Of a stretch of DNA of 64,000 bases, positions 33,701-43,370 are shown piece by piece. Location of the stretch: positions 54,334,855-54,398,854 of the forward strand of contig OX326960.1 of the NCBI GenBank assembly GCA_946800325.1, in the 5' to 3' direction. The notes beneath the pieces are model-generated. The model saw only the letters and a program-made list of their open reading frames with translations. It made no database searches and was not told where the DNA came from. Position numbers and translations under genes: made by a program. The stretch is from Luzula sylvatica (taxonomy: Eukaryota; Streptophyta; Magnoliopsida; Poales; Juncaceae). The number at the start of each line of letters is the position of its first letter. Position 1 is the stretch's first letter.

Positions 33701-34764
33701 ATAAATCCACTCGGTAAAGTAATAAAAATATCTCCGACGGCCAATGCAGCAACGCTTGCTCCATTCCCTACTCGAAAATCCACTTCACCGCGTGTTAACT
33801 TCCTTCTATTTTGAAGAACCTGCATATTTCGACAAATATGAGTTCCACAACCGGTATCTAATACCCAATTGTCCAAAATTGAAATGTTAACATCTATAAT
33901 AGTCATACCTGCGGTTCCGGCTTCCAAAGCCTTCCCCTTGCTTTTCTTCACCTCCTCGAGGTAAATCTTGCAATTTCTCTTCCAATGCCCAGTCTTTTTG
34001 CAATGGAAGCAGGTGACATCCTCAGATTTCTCCTTTCCTTTAGTCTTCGGTTTGGACAACGACTTGCCCGCACCGCCCTTGGACTTTTGTTTCTTACGAA
34101 TCCCACCTTGAATCATGAGGACATCCCTAGCAACTCTTGCTTTGGGTTCTCCCGATGCCTTAAGCATCTCCGACTCAAAGTTCTTGAGCATCCCATGGAG
34201 CTCGGGAATCGTCTTGTTCATCGAATGCATATGATAGTTCGTTACGAAAGTTGAAAAAATCGGTGGCAATGCACATAAGATCAAATCTTGTTGCATTATT
34301 GGTGACACCTTTTCTCCCAATTTCTCGAGACGATCAATCAATGATTGTACCTTTAACACGTGAGTGCTAACCGAAGATCCGTTAGGCATCTTACAGTTAA
34401 CCAACTCCTTTAACGTATTGAACCTTTCAATGCGTTCTTGCTCTTGGAACATTTCCTTGAGCGTGGCGTTAATTTCGTACGCATCCGAATCCTCGAACTG
34501 CTTCTGCAAGTTCGCGTCCATACATGCCAACATGAGGCATGTCACGTCATTTGACTCCTTCTTAAGTTTGTCAAATGCCGCCTTTTCTTCGGGCGAAGCG
34601 TTCTCGTCGGGAGTAACCATCTTCGTGTCTAACACGTGACTTTTGCACTCTTGCCTAAGAACAATTCTTAGGTTACGGTGCCAGTCAAGATAGTTCTTGC
34701 CGACTAGCTTCTCCCTCTCCAATACCGATCTAATCGACATTGAGTTGGTGTTGCTTGATGTCAT
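30790..34764 (-). CDS. Copia Gag-Pol polyprotein, intact
   Basis: This single 1324-codon frame has all copia domains in order. The Gag (UBN2-type) region spans about residues 60-210, with LKELVNCKMPNGSSVSTHV and MHSMNKTIPELHGMLKNFE. A CCHC zinc knuckle, CFHCKKTGHWKRNC, lies near 251. The aspartic protease has DTG near 302 in WVLDTGCGTHIC. The GAG-pre-integrase motif WHCRLGH is near 442. The integrase core shows HSDVCGPM, DDFSRYGYIYLM, DRGGEY and GVSERRNRTLL across about 500-640. The RT runs from about 800, with KARLVAKGFKQ and catalytic YVDD near 991. RNase H covers about 1165-1290, with TDASFQ, TEAEY and DNTGAIA. The ATG at 34764 follows a leader shared with the defective copies. No frameshift separates gag from pol. 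It is the likely source of proteins for the defective family A copies. Confidence 0.95.
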   Translation of the reverse strand: MTSSNTNSMSIRSVLEREKLVGKNYLDWHRNLRIVLRQECKSHVLDTKMVTPDENASPEEKAAFDKLKKESNDVTCLMLACMDANLQKQFEDSDAYEINATLKEMFQEQERIERFNTLKELVNCKMPNGSSVSTHVLKVQSLIDRLEKLGEKVSPIMQQDLILCALPPIFSTFVTNYHMHSMNKTIPELHGMLKNFESEMLKASGEPKARVARDVLMIQGGIRKKQKSKGGAGKSLSKPKTKGKEKSEDVTCFHCKKTGHWKRNCKIYLEEVKKSKGKALEAGTAGMTIIDVNISILDNWVLDTGCGTHICRNMQVLQNRRKLTRGEVDFRVGNGASVAALAVGDIFITLPSGFILELNNCYFVPSLCKNIISVSRLANDGYEFIIKNNEFSICKDNLFYGNVLLENGLYILDMNYTNDKSIYNINTNRIKPKVDSKTYFWHCRLGHINEKRISKLHKDGLLDSFEFDSYGQCESCLLGKMTKAPFSKVGERSKELLELIHSDVCGPMSTEARGGYRYFITFTDDFSRYGYIYLMRNKSESFEKFKEFQNEVQNQLGKTIKALRSDRGGEYLSYEFEDHLKDCGIVSQLTPPGTPQWNGVSERRNRTLLNMVRSMMSQTSLPKSFWGYALETAAFLINRLPSKSVQKTPYEMWTGQPPVLSFIRIWGCDVYVRKMFSDKLEPKSEKCLFVGYPKETKGYYFYNPEENKVFVARRGTFLEEDFISQRASGSKIDLEEVRDSEINIEPIDVDPNPSIVEDVEPIAQGAPRRSSRTRLEPVRYGFIVTDEGNVELIDDEPTTYKDAMLSEDSDKWHDAMKSEIQSMYDNQVWNLIDPPPLVKPVGCKWVFKKKTDMDGNVHTYKARLVAKGFKQIHGVDYDETFSPVAMLKSIRIILAIAAYYDYEIWQMDVKTAFLNGKLSEDVYMTQPEGFIDPKNPNRVCKLQRSIYGLKQASRSWNIRFDEVISEYDFIKNEEEPCVYKKVSGSRVVFLVLYVDDILIISNDIPMLSDVKKYLNTRFAMKDLGEAAYILGVRIYRDRSKRLLGLSQSTYIDKVLKRFFMQNSKKGFLPMSSGINFSKAQCPTSSEEKSNMDKVPYASAVGSIMYAMICTRPDVSYALSVLSRYQSNPGDPHWQAVKTILKYLRRTKDQFLVYGGKDNGLVVTGYTDASFQTCTDDFRSQSGYVFCLNGGAVIWKSSKQPTVADSTTEAEYIAASEAAKEAVWVKKFVTELGVVPSISEPVAVYCDNTGAIAQAKEPRSHHRSKHILRKFHLIREILHRQDVVILKIDTDENVADPFTKPLPIAKHDRHARTIGLRYLEEEVGL

Positions 34765-35095
34765 GATTGCTACAACGAAAAATACTTTAAAATGAGATTG
34801 ATACTGATATGTGCGAACTTATGCTATATGCTTATATGATGATATGAAATATGTTACTTTTATCAAATCAATAACCCTAATATTGATTCGGGATTCTAAA
34901 TCCAATAACACTTCAAGACCCATATTTCATGATCCTCCCACAAGTGACTTTGGCCGACAAATGGGATCTCACTATTTAGGTAGGATAAATCCAATCGCAT
35001 CCAATACGACTCTTGACCTTTTATAGGATTTCGGTATCGAACCATATCATATATGATTCAAATTCCGTTTGTGCATCCTAACTATGCCCCGAACC

Positions 35096-35108
35096 CCAAT
35101 CGGATTGG
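35096..35108 (-). other. Loopless palindrome, leader site 3
   Basis: CCAATCGGATTGG pairs with itself. The homologous place in family B (61407-61441) carries the constant loop between the arms; here there is none. Confidence 0.7.
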
Positions 35109-35156
35109 CTTGGACGGTTAAGTCACAACCATGATCACATATCGTTCAATTGAACT

Positions 35157-35193
35157 ACAAATGCGCCCGACTTTGGCCTGAACCCGCATTTGT
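35157..35193 (-). other. Constant-loop stem-loop, leader site 2
   Basis: Nine-bp perfect arms ACAAATGCG / CGCATTTGT flank the 19-nt loop GGTTCAGGCCAAAGTCGGG (minus-strand reading). The copies are at 44224-44260 and 51992-52028. Confidence 0.85.
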
Positions 35194-35234
35194 CCCCAAT
35201 TAACGCTTGCCTCTCACGTTGATACATACAACAA

Positions 35235-35265
35235 TGCACGCCCGACTTTGGCCTGAAACCGTGCA
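35235..35265 (-). other. Constant-loop stem-loop, leader site 1
   Basis: Six-bp perfect arms TGCACG / CGTGCA flank GTTTCAGGCCAAAGTCGGG (minus-strand reading). The copies are at 44152-44182 and 51920-51950. Confidence 0.85.
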
Positions 35266-35439
35266 AGGTGTGATGACCAACCTCGGAGGTTGTGAACATG
35301 GAAGGCATTTCATGACTTAAGTATTATGCAGGGATTTATGTGATATAATCTAATTATATCAATAAGCAAGTATATCATGATGAATGAACATAATTAATAA
35401 TGATTAGAACCACAATTAAATAAATCAATAAAAATTACA

Positions 35440-36046
35440 CTGTGCGTCACGACGCAACATAACGTCCGTCATGACGCACCGTACTAAAATGGACTTCCAT
35501 TGACTTCCGTCATGACGCAACATAACGTGCGTCACGACGGACTTCACAGGTCCGTCATGACGCCAGACAGTGCGTCACGACGGACCATACAAAACAATTT
35601 TGTTGTCTATTCCAGAAACTATTTCAGGTTCCTCCGTCATGACGGTTGGTTACTACCGTCACGACGGACCGTGTTCTTCCGTCATGATGCCAGACGGTGC
35701 GTCATGACGGACTGTACAAAACTATTTTGTCCAGATTTCCAGAAACTTTTTGAGGTTCTTCCGTCATGATGGTTGATTATACCGTCACGACGGACTGTTC
35801 TGGTCCGTCATGACGCCAGAGGGTGCGTCATGACGCACTGAACAAAACCATTTTGTTCAGTTTGCCAGAAACTTTTTGGACTTCTACCGTCACGACGCAC
35901 CAAATGGTCCGTCATGATGGTACGAATTTACACAGTGCGTCATGACGCACAACTTTTGTGCGTCACGACGGACTGAGTAACGCCTCAGATCCAACTCTTG
36001 GATTTCCCGTGTGCGTCATGACGCACCATATCGTGCGTCATGACGC
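35440..36046 (-). repeat. CGTCATGACG palindrome array in the leader
   Basis: About 20 copies of KCGTCATGACGS-like palindromes, some with CGTCGTGACG or ATCATGACG variants, fill 600 bp. A 126-bp higher-order unit repeats three times at about 35500-35877. Confidence 0.9.
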
Positions 36047-36283
36047 ATCAGACCTGAAATTCAGTTTTATTTTGTAATTTTAACAGATTTTAATCGTTTC
36101 AAAAACGATTAATCATGAACAATTCATGATTACTTCTAGATTCTTTTGATCATCTCATGATCAAATACTAGTAAGATTTCTATGGTCCTAATTTTACAAC
36201 TACATGATTATGTCCTAAAATTCTACATGAAATTCCGAATAACACTTATTCGAAATCGATTCGACGATCGAATCGTGACGATC

Positions 36284-36295
36284 GCTCTGATACCA
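36284..36295 (-). other. Primer-binding site (initiator Met tRNA)
   Basis: On the minus strand TGGTATCAGAGC starts one base after the LTR. It is complementary to the 3' end of plant initiator-Met tRNA, the usual copia primer. Confidence 0.92.
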
Positions 36296-36296
36296 C

Positions 36297-37252
36297 TGTT
36301 GGGTATCGGCGTCACTACCGAGCCCCGCGCAGCGGATTGAGAGGCCCGGTCCGACCCGATCCCGAGGACCACGTCAACGACTCGACCGTACGAATCATGA
36401 AATGCAACTAAACCTATGAATATAACTCTTATATACATAGAAACATACCACGTGAAATTGATCACGGAGACGGGTTGTTCAGTTAGTTACTGCTTGCTTC
36501 GATTCCGGCGACACGCACGTCCCACGCCCGCGCGATTCGACACCAAATCCGAAGCTCCGATTATGTCGTATACAACCGGATTCTATCCGATTTGTCTCCG
36601 ACCTTGCTCGTCCTTGCTCTCGATTGATCACAATCGAAGATCTTAGTTTAGATCTCTCTACTCGTATCCACCTCGAGCTTTTCGTCTTTCGGTTGCGGTG
36701 AATTCCCCTAAAATTCACCACAATCTTGCTTAAATTTCCTCAACTTGTCACACAAGTTTTATCTCTTTTCTCCAAGCTCTAGATCTAGTTCTTAGCACAG
36801 AATAATGGCTTAGAGAGAGAGAGAGAGAGGTTACAAGAATATAAATATATTCTGTGATTAATGAGTATTAATGAGTATCAAAAACTGCTAATCCAGAATT
36901 CGGATCACAGTGCGTCATGACGCACCATATGGTGCGTCACGGCGCACCAGTCACAATTACTGAATATAGCCGTTACACAGTGTATCGTCATGACGCACGA
37001 TAACGTCCGTCATGACGCACCATCGTCATGACGCACAACTTGGTGCGTCGTGACGGTATACTCACAGATTGGCTTTCTCAGAATTACTCTACTGTGCGTC
37101 ATGACGCACAATATGGTGCGTCATGACGCACCATGTAATTTCTGCCAGATTTGCATAATCTTATTATGCATCCAATCGTTCCGACGAACACGTATGTTTG
37201 TCTACACTCATTTGTACATTCAACTAGTTGATCTGTAACTGTATTTCCTTCA
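36297..37252 (-). repeat. Family A 5' LTR of the intact copy
   Basis: 956 bp, TGAAGG...CCCAACA on the minus strand, adjoining the primer site. It is nearly identical, inverted, to 29292-30240. It carries the palindromes, TATA region and CT tract typical of the family. No 5-bp duplication was found on its outer side because filler sequence abuts it. Confidence 0.92.
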
Positions 37253-37410
37253 GTCTTGCTCAAATCTTTAATCCCTTTTCTCCAACTTGTCCAACAAGTT
37301 TTTCTCTCTTAGCTGACTTCGTATTTCATTTCGAAACGTTTTTGAACCATTCAAAATTATGCATCTAATCATAGGACATTTCGAAACGTATTGTCGGATA
37401 AATTTCGAAA
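37253..37410 (-). other. Filler made of family A fragments
   Basis: 37255-37312 copies an LTR U5 piece (compare 42642-42695, inverted), 37313-37363 copies an integrase piece (compare 45172-45225, inverted), and 37364-37410 is unassigned. It replaces the first 30 bp or so of the next minus-strand LTR. Confidence 0.6.
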
Positions 37411-38342
37411 CGCGCAGCGGATTGAGAGGCCCGGTCCGACCCGATCCCGAGGACCACGTCAACGACCCGAAAGTACGAATCATGAAATGCATCTAACCTA
37501 TGAAATTAACGCTTAATTCATAGAGAATCATACCGCGTGAAATTGATCACGGAGACGGGTTGACTCTGTTAGCTGCTGCTTGCTTCGATTCCGGCGACAC
37601 GCACGTCCCACGCCCGCGCGATTCGACACCTAATACGAAGCTCCGATTTGTCGTATACAACCGGAATTTATCCGGTTCGTCTCCGACCTTGCTCGTCCTT
37701 GCTCTCGATTGATCACAGTCGAAGATCTCAGTTGAGATCTCTCTACTCGTATCCACCTCGAGCTAACGTCTTTCGGTTGCGGCGAATTCCCCTAAAATTC
37801 CCGCAAACTTGCTCAAAACAATCTCCAATTCTCCTTCACTTGTCACACAAGTTTCTCTCTTCTTCTCAAGAATTAGGTATGGCAGCCAGAGTGAGAGAGG
37901 AAGAAGAATCCACAGATCTTATATTAATCTGAGAGTTAATGGTGTATTAATGAGTATCAGAAACTGCTAATCCAGAATTCGGATCACTGTGCGTCATGAC
38001 GCACGATATGGTGCGTCATGACGCACAAGTCACATTTACTTGGATATAGCCGTTACACAGTGTACCGTCATGACGCACGATAACGTCCGTCATGACGCAC
38101 CACTCATGTGTACCGTCATGACGCAAGATAACTTGCGTCATGACGCACTACTCACAGATTGGCTTTCTCAGAATTACTCTATTGTGCGTCATGACGCACA
38201 ATATGGTGCGTCATGACGCACCATGTAATTTCTGCCAGATTTGCATAATCTTATTATGCATCCAATCGTTTCGACGAACACGTATGTTTGTCTACACTCA
38301 TTTGTACATTCAACTAGTTGATCTGTAACTGTATTTCCTTCA

Positions 38343-38353
38343 GTCTCCCACTC
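38343..38353 (-). other. Polypurine tract, family A minus copy
   Basis: GAGTGGGAGAC on the minus strand adjoins the LTR at 38342. Confidence 0.85.
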
Positions 38354-40601
38354 AGTTCAAGATCCAACTAAAGAAAGTACTAGCGTACATCTCATGTACA
38401 CATAACCTTAGAGATTGAAATTTAAGCCCGAAATAAGACAGCTCTATGTGTGACCGCGTAGGTTCGTATCAAGCAATAGTAGTAAACTTATGCCTAAGTT
38501 TACGGGCTCATGAGAGGGATCTAGGAAGAAATCCATCATAGCTTTCCCACGTTGAAAACGAAAATGATTGTGATCATTTATACCCATCTCGAACGGTGGT
38601 GTTTAGTTCTCTTGTTCACGATATCCGTCAATCAAAAGGCACGGTAATAGTCATCCTTATAATTTGATTGACTAAACTTATTGTCTCGATACCGAATTGA
38701 ATCAACAAACACAATCGATATTAACAATTTAATATCATTGACTCTGGCCAGAGATTTCGTTGATCAATTCATCGATAGGCCTAAGGGATATCTCTTTCTC
38801 TCGAAAGGAACAATTTCTATCTTGATGACTCACATCAAATTCCGTGTTTCAGATAATACCCGATCATAATCCCATGACCATCCTGTTACAGATAGTGGAA
38901 GATTATATCTAAGCATTATGTTACGCACGAAAATTGATCCATGATCATCTCAAGTGTGAAGAACTAAGACCCCTTTCTTACGATTCCATCTACAATGACT
39001 AAACCATGTCATGGTATCGCACTTTTGGTCAAGTCACAATATGCATAACCTAATGCATATCCATATTCCCGATTTGACAAACTCTTTGTCCTATGATTAG
39101 TAAAACATAATCATTTCCTCGGCGAATATGCTAGTGTACATGTTAGTCTATTATCTTATAATAGATATACTTATCACATAAGTATCCTAATCATGACTAG
39201 GGACGTTTTTGAAATATAACTTTTGAAATGTGACGGTTTTACTTAACATGATCACGTATCACGGAGACGCTCACACAAGTCATAAATCAAGGTTCGTGTA
39301 ATCATATTACACAACCACGCACAAGTTTTCATATAAGTATAAATGCAATTAAAATTTAAAATTTTTGAAATGCACTAATATAGAGTAAGTATTGTTTGAT
39401 GCAGCGTTTACACCTATAATCTCTGCTAGGATTATAATCTGCGATGACTATCGGTGTAAGATAACTATACCTCAAATATATTCCTCCTCTAGGTATCTCT
39501 ATACCTATAGTCTTCGCATGACATTCATGCTTAACTAAGAAGAGAGCAGTTTTTGTAAACGGTTCCGCTACGTTCCTGTTAGTGTCAATTTTTGTTAGGT
39601 ATCCAATACCTATTTAAATATAAGTTTGGAGTGGTTATGTTATTTCAGTTTCTTTTGTTTTATGCTATTTCGACCATCGAAATAGATAACCAAAGAATCC
39701 TATTACTTGGGACAATATCAAGTATGATCAACACCTTGATCCATAACGTTTCCATTTCGGCTTCGTAAGCCGCATTGAAATCAAATTCCATCGCAGAATT
39801 TTCATTTTTAGTTGTTGTGAAACTTTTTCATACAACTTCAATTTAATTTAAGCAAAATATGTACACATTTCGTAAATGTGTTGTATTTTTGGAGAAATGC
39901 TATCGGTATAATCCTTTCTAAAAGGATATTGTTTATTAATTTCAATATGAATCCGAGTTTTTAAATGTTGCATAACTATTATGCATGTGTAAAGTATAAC
40001 CATTATACAACCATATTAAATTGTTTTCGTTTGAACCAACCATATGAAGTATTCGAAACGAAATATTCTCTGGATTCGATTGATAATTACGACACTTAAT
40101 ATGAACAATATTTAAATATTAGTACATATCATGGCGTATTTGGAATATTCTATTGTCGAAACATAAAATATCCAATTTTCTACTTTTCTTTAACTCGATG
40201 TCGTACATCGATCCTCAGAAAAACTTCGCCATTCGACATTTGGAAGAAATCCGATATTGGATTTATGTACTGAAAACCATTTTCAGTGTTTTGTCGATGT
40301 ACATACTTCAATTTAGATCGAGAAATTTTAAATCTATCTTATAGATTTTTATGCTTATCTCATAAGTTGTCTCGTCTGAATTTTCATAGCGAAACGACAA
40401 TCGTTTCCTACGAATAATATATCGTTCATATATTTTAATATAAGAAATGTATGTGGCTCCCACTAACCTCCACATCTACACAAAGCTTTTCTTTTGCTCT
40501 TGATAATATTATAACTAATTATAATTTTATCAGAATAAAATTCCAATTTCATGAATTATTCTTCAATCCATCATATGAATCGTTGAAATTTGTATACTTT
40601 T

Positions 40602-41011
40602 CTTTTGATTCTTACGAATTCCTCCTTGAATCATGAGGACATCCCTAGCAACACTTGCTTTGAGTTTCCCTTTAATGCCTTAAGCATCTTCGATTCAAAG
40701 CTCTTAAGCATCCCTATGAAGCTCGGGAATCGTCTTGTTCATCGAATGCATGTGATATTTCATCACGAAAGTGGGAAAAATCGGTGACAATGCACACAAG
40801 ATCAAATCTTGTTTCATTATTGGTGACAGATTTTCTCCCAATTTCTCGAGACGATCAATCTACACTTGTACCTTTAACACGTGAGTACTAACCAAAGATC
40901 CGTTAGGCATCTTACAGTTAACCAACTCCTTTAATGTATTGAACCTTTCAATACGCTCTTGCTCTTGGAACATTTCCTTGAGCGCCGCGTTAATCTTGTA
41001 CGCATCCGAAT
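40602..41011 (-). pseudogene. Misplaced gag patch (minus copy)
   Basis: This is the inverted counterpart of 46295-46704: a gag segment lying inside the RT region. One Met-to-Arg-type difference separates the two copies near 40750. Confidence 0.8.
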
Positions 41012-41736
41012 GAATCAAGCTTGATTATTTGTGAAACCTTTTCTTCATGATCATATCATGAATTCTCAAATCTCATTAACATTCTTGCTTTGTAAGTATA
41101 CATATTCCAATCCATGTTAGCTTTCACTTTGAAAACTCACTTACATCCTATGGGTCATACCCTAAGGAATGTTTAAACCAAGTTCTAAACTTGATGACAT
41201 GCATGGATTGAATCATGAATTCCATGGCACTATGCCATGTGAAATTTTTATACTTTATAGCATCATTTTAGTCCATCGACTCATCATGTATGAGATCGAT
41301 TCGTTTGTCACATTCTTTGATAAATTCACAATTTATCGATTCGTGACGTGTCTAAATTGATCTATAAAATCGCTTTGTGACCTTGACTTGGATTCATCAA
41401 CTTTTGATGAAATTCCAATCATATTCATCGGTTCAAATGTCCCGTTTCGAGTCTCGAACCTTTCGAGATCGATTCATCTCCCACTAGTCCGCATAGATAT
41501 ACGTGACATTAAGTTCCAAACTTATGCACATTAAGTCCTCCTCTAAGAAGGTATCTTTTCGAACTATGAAAATCTTATTTTCATTGGGATATGAAAAATT
41601 TGGCATTCTTTAATTTATTCAAGAATACTCAATAAATGAACATACTAAATTTGAGATAATCATCAAAAGATAATCATCGGATTAAATCTTCAAATCTTCA
41701 AATCTTACAATCGGAAGTTTTTATTAACATTGAACT

Positions 41737-41773
41737 ATTAACGTGCCCGACTTTGGCCTGAAACCACGTTAAT
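41737..41773 (-). other. Constant-loop stem-loop (third type)
   Basis: Arms ATTAACGTG / CACGTTAAT flank the constant loop. It is the inverted counterpart of 45533-45569. Confidence 0.8.
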
Positions 41774-42125
41774 CCTCAATTTAATTTCTTTCCGATCCAT
41801 ATCACATATGGGGTCTTTTGCACCGACTTAGAAGGTATGTGATTAACCTTCGTCTTAAGGGTAAATTTCCAAATCTTATTTGAAAAATTAATTTTGATTT
41901 ATCATCTATCAAACAATGTCCAACAAAGTTTGATTCCTCTTTTCGAACACATTAATCTACATTGATGTTCCGAATTAATATAACTTATGAAACTTTTCCA
42001 TAAATTTTCAAGATGATTATCATACTCATAGCTTAAAATGTTCGTCTCTTCGATCTTATCGAAAGACTTTGATTTTCTCGCTTAGTTGACTTCGTATTTC
42101 ATTTCGAAACGTTTTTGAACCATTC

Positions 42126-42156
42126 ATCTCAAGTGTAGACAAATGATTAATATAAC
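42126..42156. other. Filler at the inverted junction before the 42157 LTR
   Basis: Thirty-one bases contain CATCTCAAGTGT and GTGTAGACAAA, both found elsewhere in family A but not together. They join the broken minus-strand integrase to an intact plus-strand 5' LTR. Confidence 0.55.
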
Positions 42157-43119
42157 TGAAGGAAATACAGTTACAGATCAACTAGTTGAATGTACAAATG
42201 AGTGTAGACAAACATACGTGTTCGTCGGAACGATTGGATGCATAATAAGATTATGCAAATCTGGCAGAAATTACATGGTGCGTCATGACGCACCATATTG
42301 TGCATCATGACGCACAGTAGAGTAATTCTGAGAAAAGCCAATCTGTGAGTATACCGTCACGACGCACCAAGTTGTGCGACATGACGGTGGTGCGTCATGA
42401 CGGACGTTATCCTGCGTCATGACGGTACACTGTATAACGGCTATATCCAAGTAAATGTGACTTGTGCGTCATGACGCACCATATCGTGCGTCATGACGGA
42501 CAGTGATCCGAATTCTGGATTAGCAGTTTTTGATACTCATTAATACTCATTAATTCAGAGATTGATTATATAATCTCTGTAACCTCTCTCTCTCTCTTCT
42601 CCCTTCTGATGCTGCAGCCAGTAATCTAGATCTAGAGAAGAGAGAAAAACTTGTTGGACAAGTTGGAGAAAAGGGATTAAAGATTTGAGCAAGCTTGCGG
42701 GAATTTTAGGGGAATTCGCTGCAACCGAAAGACGTTAGCTCGAGGTGGATACGAGTAGAGAGATCTCAACTGAGATCTTCGACTGTGATCAATCGAGAGC
42801 AAGGACGAGCAAGGTCGGAGACGAACCGGATAAATTCCGGTTGTATACGACAAATCGGAGCTTCGCATTAGGTGTCGAATCGCGCGGGCGTGGGACGTGC
42901 GTGTCGCCGGAATCGAAGCAAGCAGCAGCTAATAGAGTCAACCCGTCTCCGTGATCAATTTCACGCGGTATGATTCTCTATGAATTAAGCGTTAATTTCA
43001 TAGGTTAGATGTATTTCATGATTCGTACTTTCGAGTCGTTGACGTGGTCCTCGGGATCGGGTCGGACCGGGCCTCTCAATCCGCTGCGCGGGGCTCGGTA
43101 GTGACGCCGATACACAACA
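42157..43119 (+). repeat. Family A 5' LTR of copy 1
   Basis: 963 bp, TGAAGG...CACAACA, one base before the primer site. It is nearly identical to the 3' LTR of the next element (56518-57480) but not to its own partner at 48964. Confidence 0.93.
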
Positions 43120-43120
43120 G

Positions 43121-43132
43121 TGGTATCAGAGC
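43121..43132 (+). other. Primer-binding site (initiator Met tRNA)
   Basis: TGGTATCAGAGC lies one base after the LTR. Confidence 0.92.
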
Positions 43133-43370
43133 GATCGTCACGATTCGATCGTCGAATCGATTTCGAATAAGTGTTATTCGGAATTTCATGTAGAATTTTA
43201 GGACATAATCATGTAGTTGTAAAATTAGGACCATAGAAATCTTACTAGTATTTGATCATGAGATGATCAAAAGAATCTAGAAGTAATCATGAATTGTTCA
43301 TGATTAATCGTTTTTTGAAACGATTAAAATCTGTTAAAATTACAAAATAAAACTGAATTTCAGGTCTGGT

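Larger units (their letters stand above)
34765..36283 (-). other. Structured 5' leader of the intact family A copy
   Basis: This 1.5-kb untranslated leader runs from the primer site to the gag ATG. It holds a palindrome array (about 36046-35440), a 126-bp tandem repeat within it, two constant-loop stem-loops and a loopless palindrome (35096-35108). The defective copies match it until about 45 nt before the ATG (GCATATAG, near 34815), then diverge. It is far longer than needed for translation and contains many upstream ATGs. Confidence 0.75.
30282..37252 (-). mobile_element. Copia family A, minus strand: copy with intact gag-pol
   Basis: In transcription order it has a 5' LTR (37252-36297), primer site (36295-36284), a 1.5-kb leader, an uninterrupted Gag-Pol frame (34764-30790) and about 500 bp of 3' untranslated sequence. 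It stops at the filler at 30281; the polypurine tract and its own 3' LTR are gone. In their place stands a plus-strand LTR (29292-30240), so the two LTRs around this pol are inverted to each other. The proteins could be made and act in trans, but this copy cannot complete normal reverse transcription. Confidence 0.88.
37411..42125 (-). mobile_element. Copia family A, minus strand: 3' half, left arm of a giant inverted repeat
   Basis: It contains a minus-strand 3' LTR (37411-38342, outer 30 bp lost), polypurine tract (38343-38353), 3' untranslated region, and eroded RNase H, RT and part of integrase, ending abruptly at 42125. Every base pairs, without gaps in the parts I compared, with 45181-49895 of the next element (coordinate sum 87306). 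I saw only three substitutions in the stretches compared. It includes the misplaced gag patch at 40602-41011. There is no open coding frame. Confidence 0.9.

Noticed and set aside
31001..34639. Plus-strand ORFs of 68-152 codons opposite the copia Gag-Pol
   Set aside because: They are antisense shadows of a strongly supported 1324-codon frame.
36479..36721. 80-codon ORF conserved in several LTRs (MVNFRGIHRNR)
   Set aside because: It lies in the R/U5 part of the LTR. Conservation follows from LTR identity, other LTR copies break it, and no protein family is recognisable.
38681..38869. 62-codon ORF repeated at 28765, 38681 and 48437 (MSRYRIESTN)
   Set aside because: It lies antisense in the 3' untranslated region of the family A copies. 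Identity between copies reflects recent duplication, and it has no domain.
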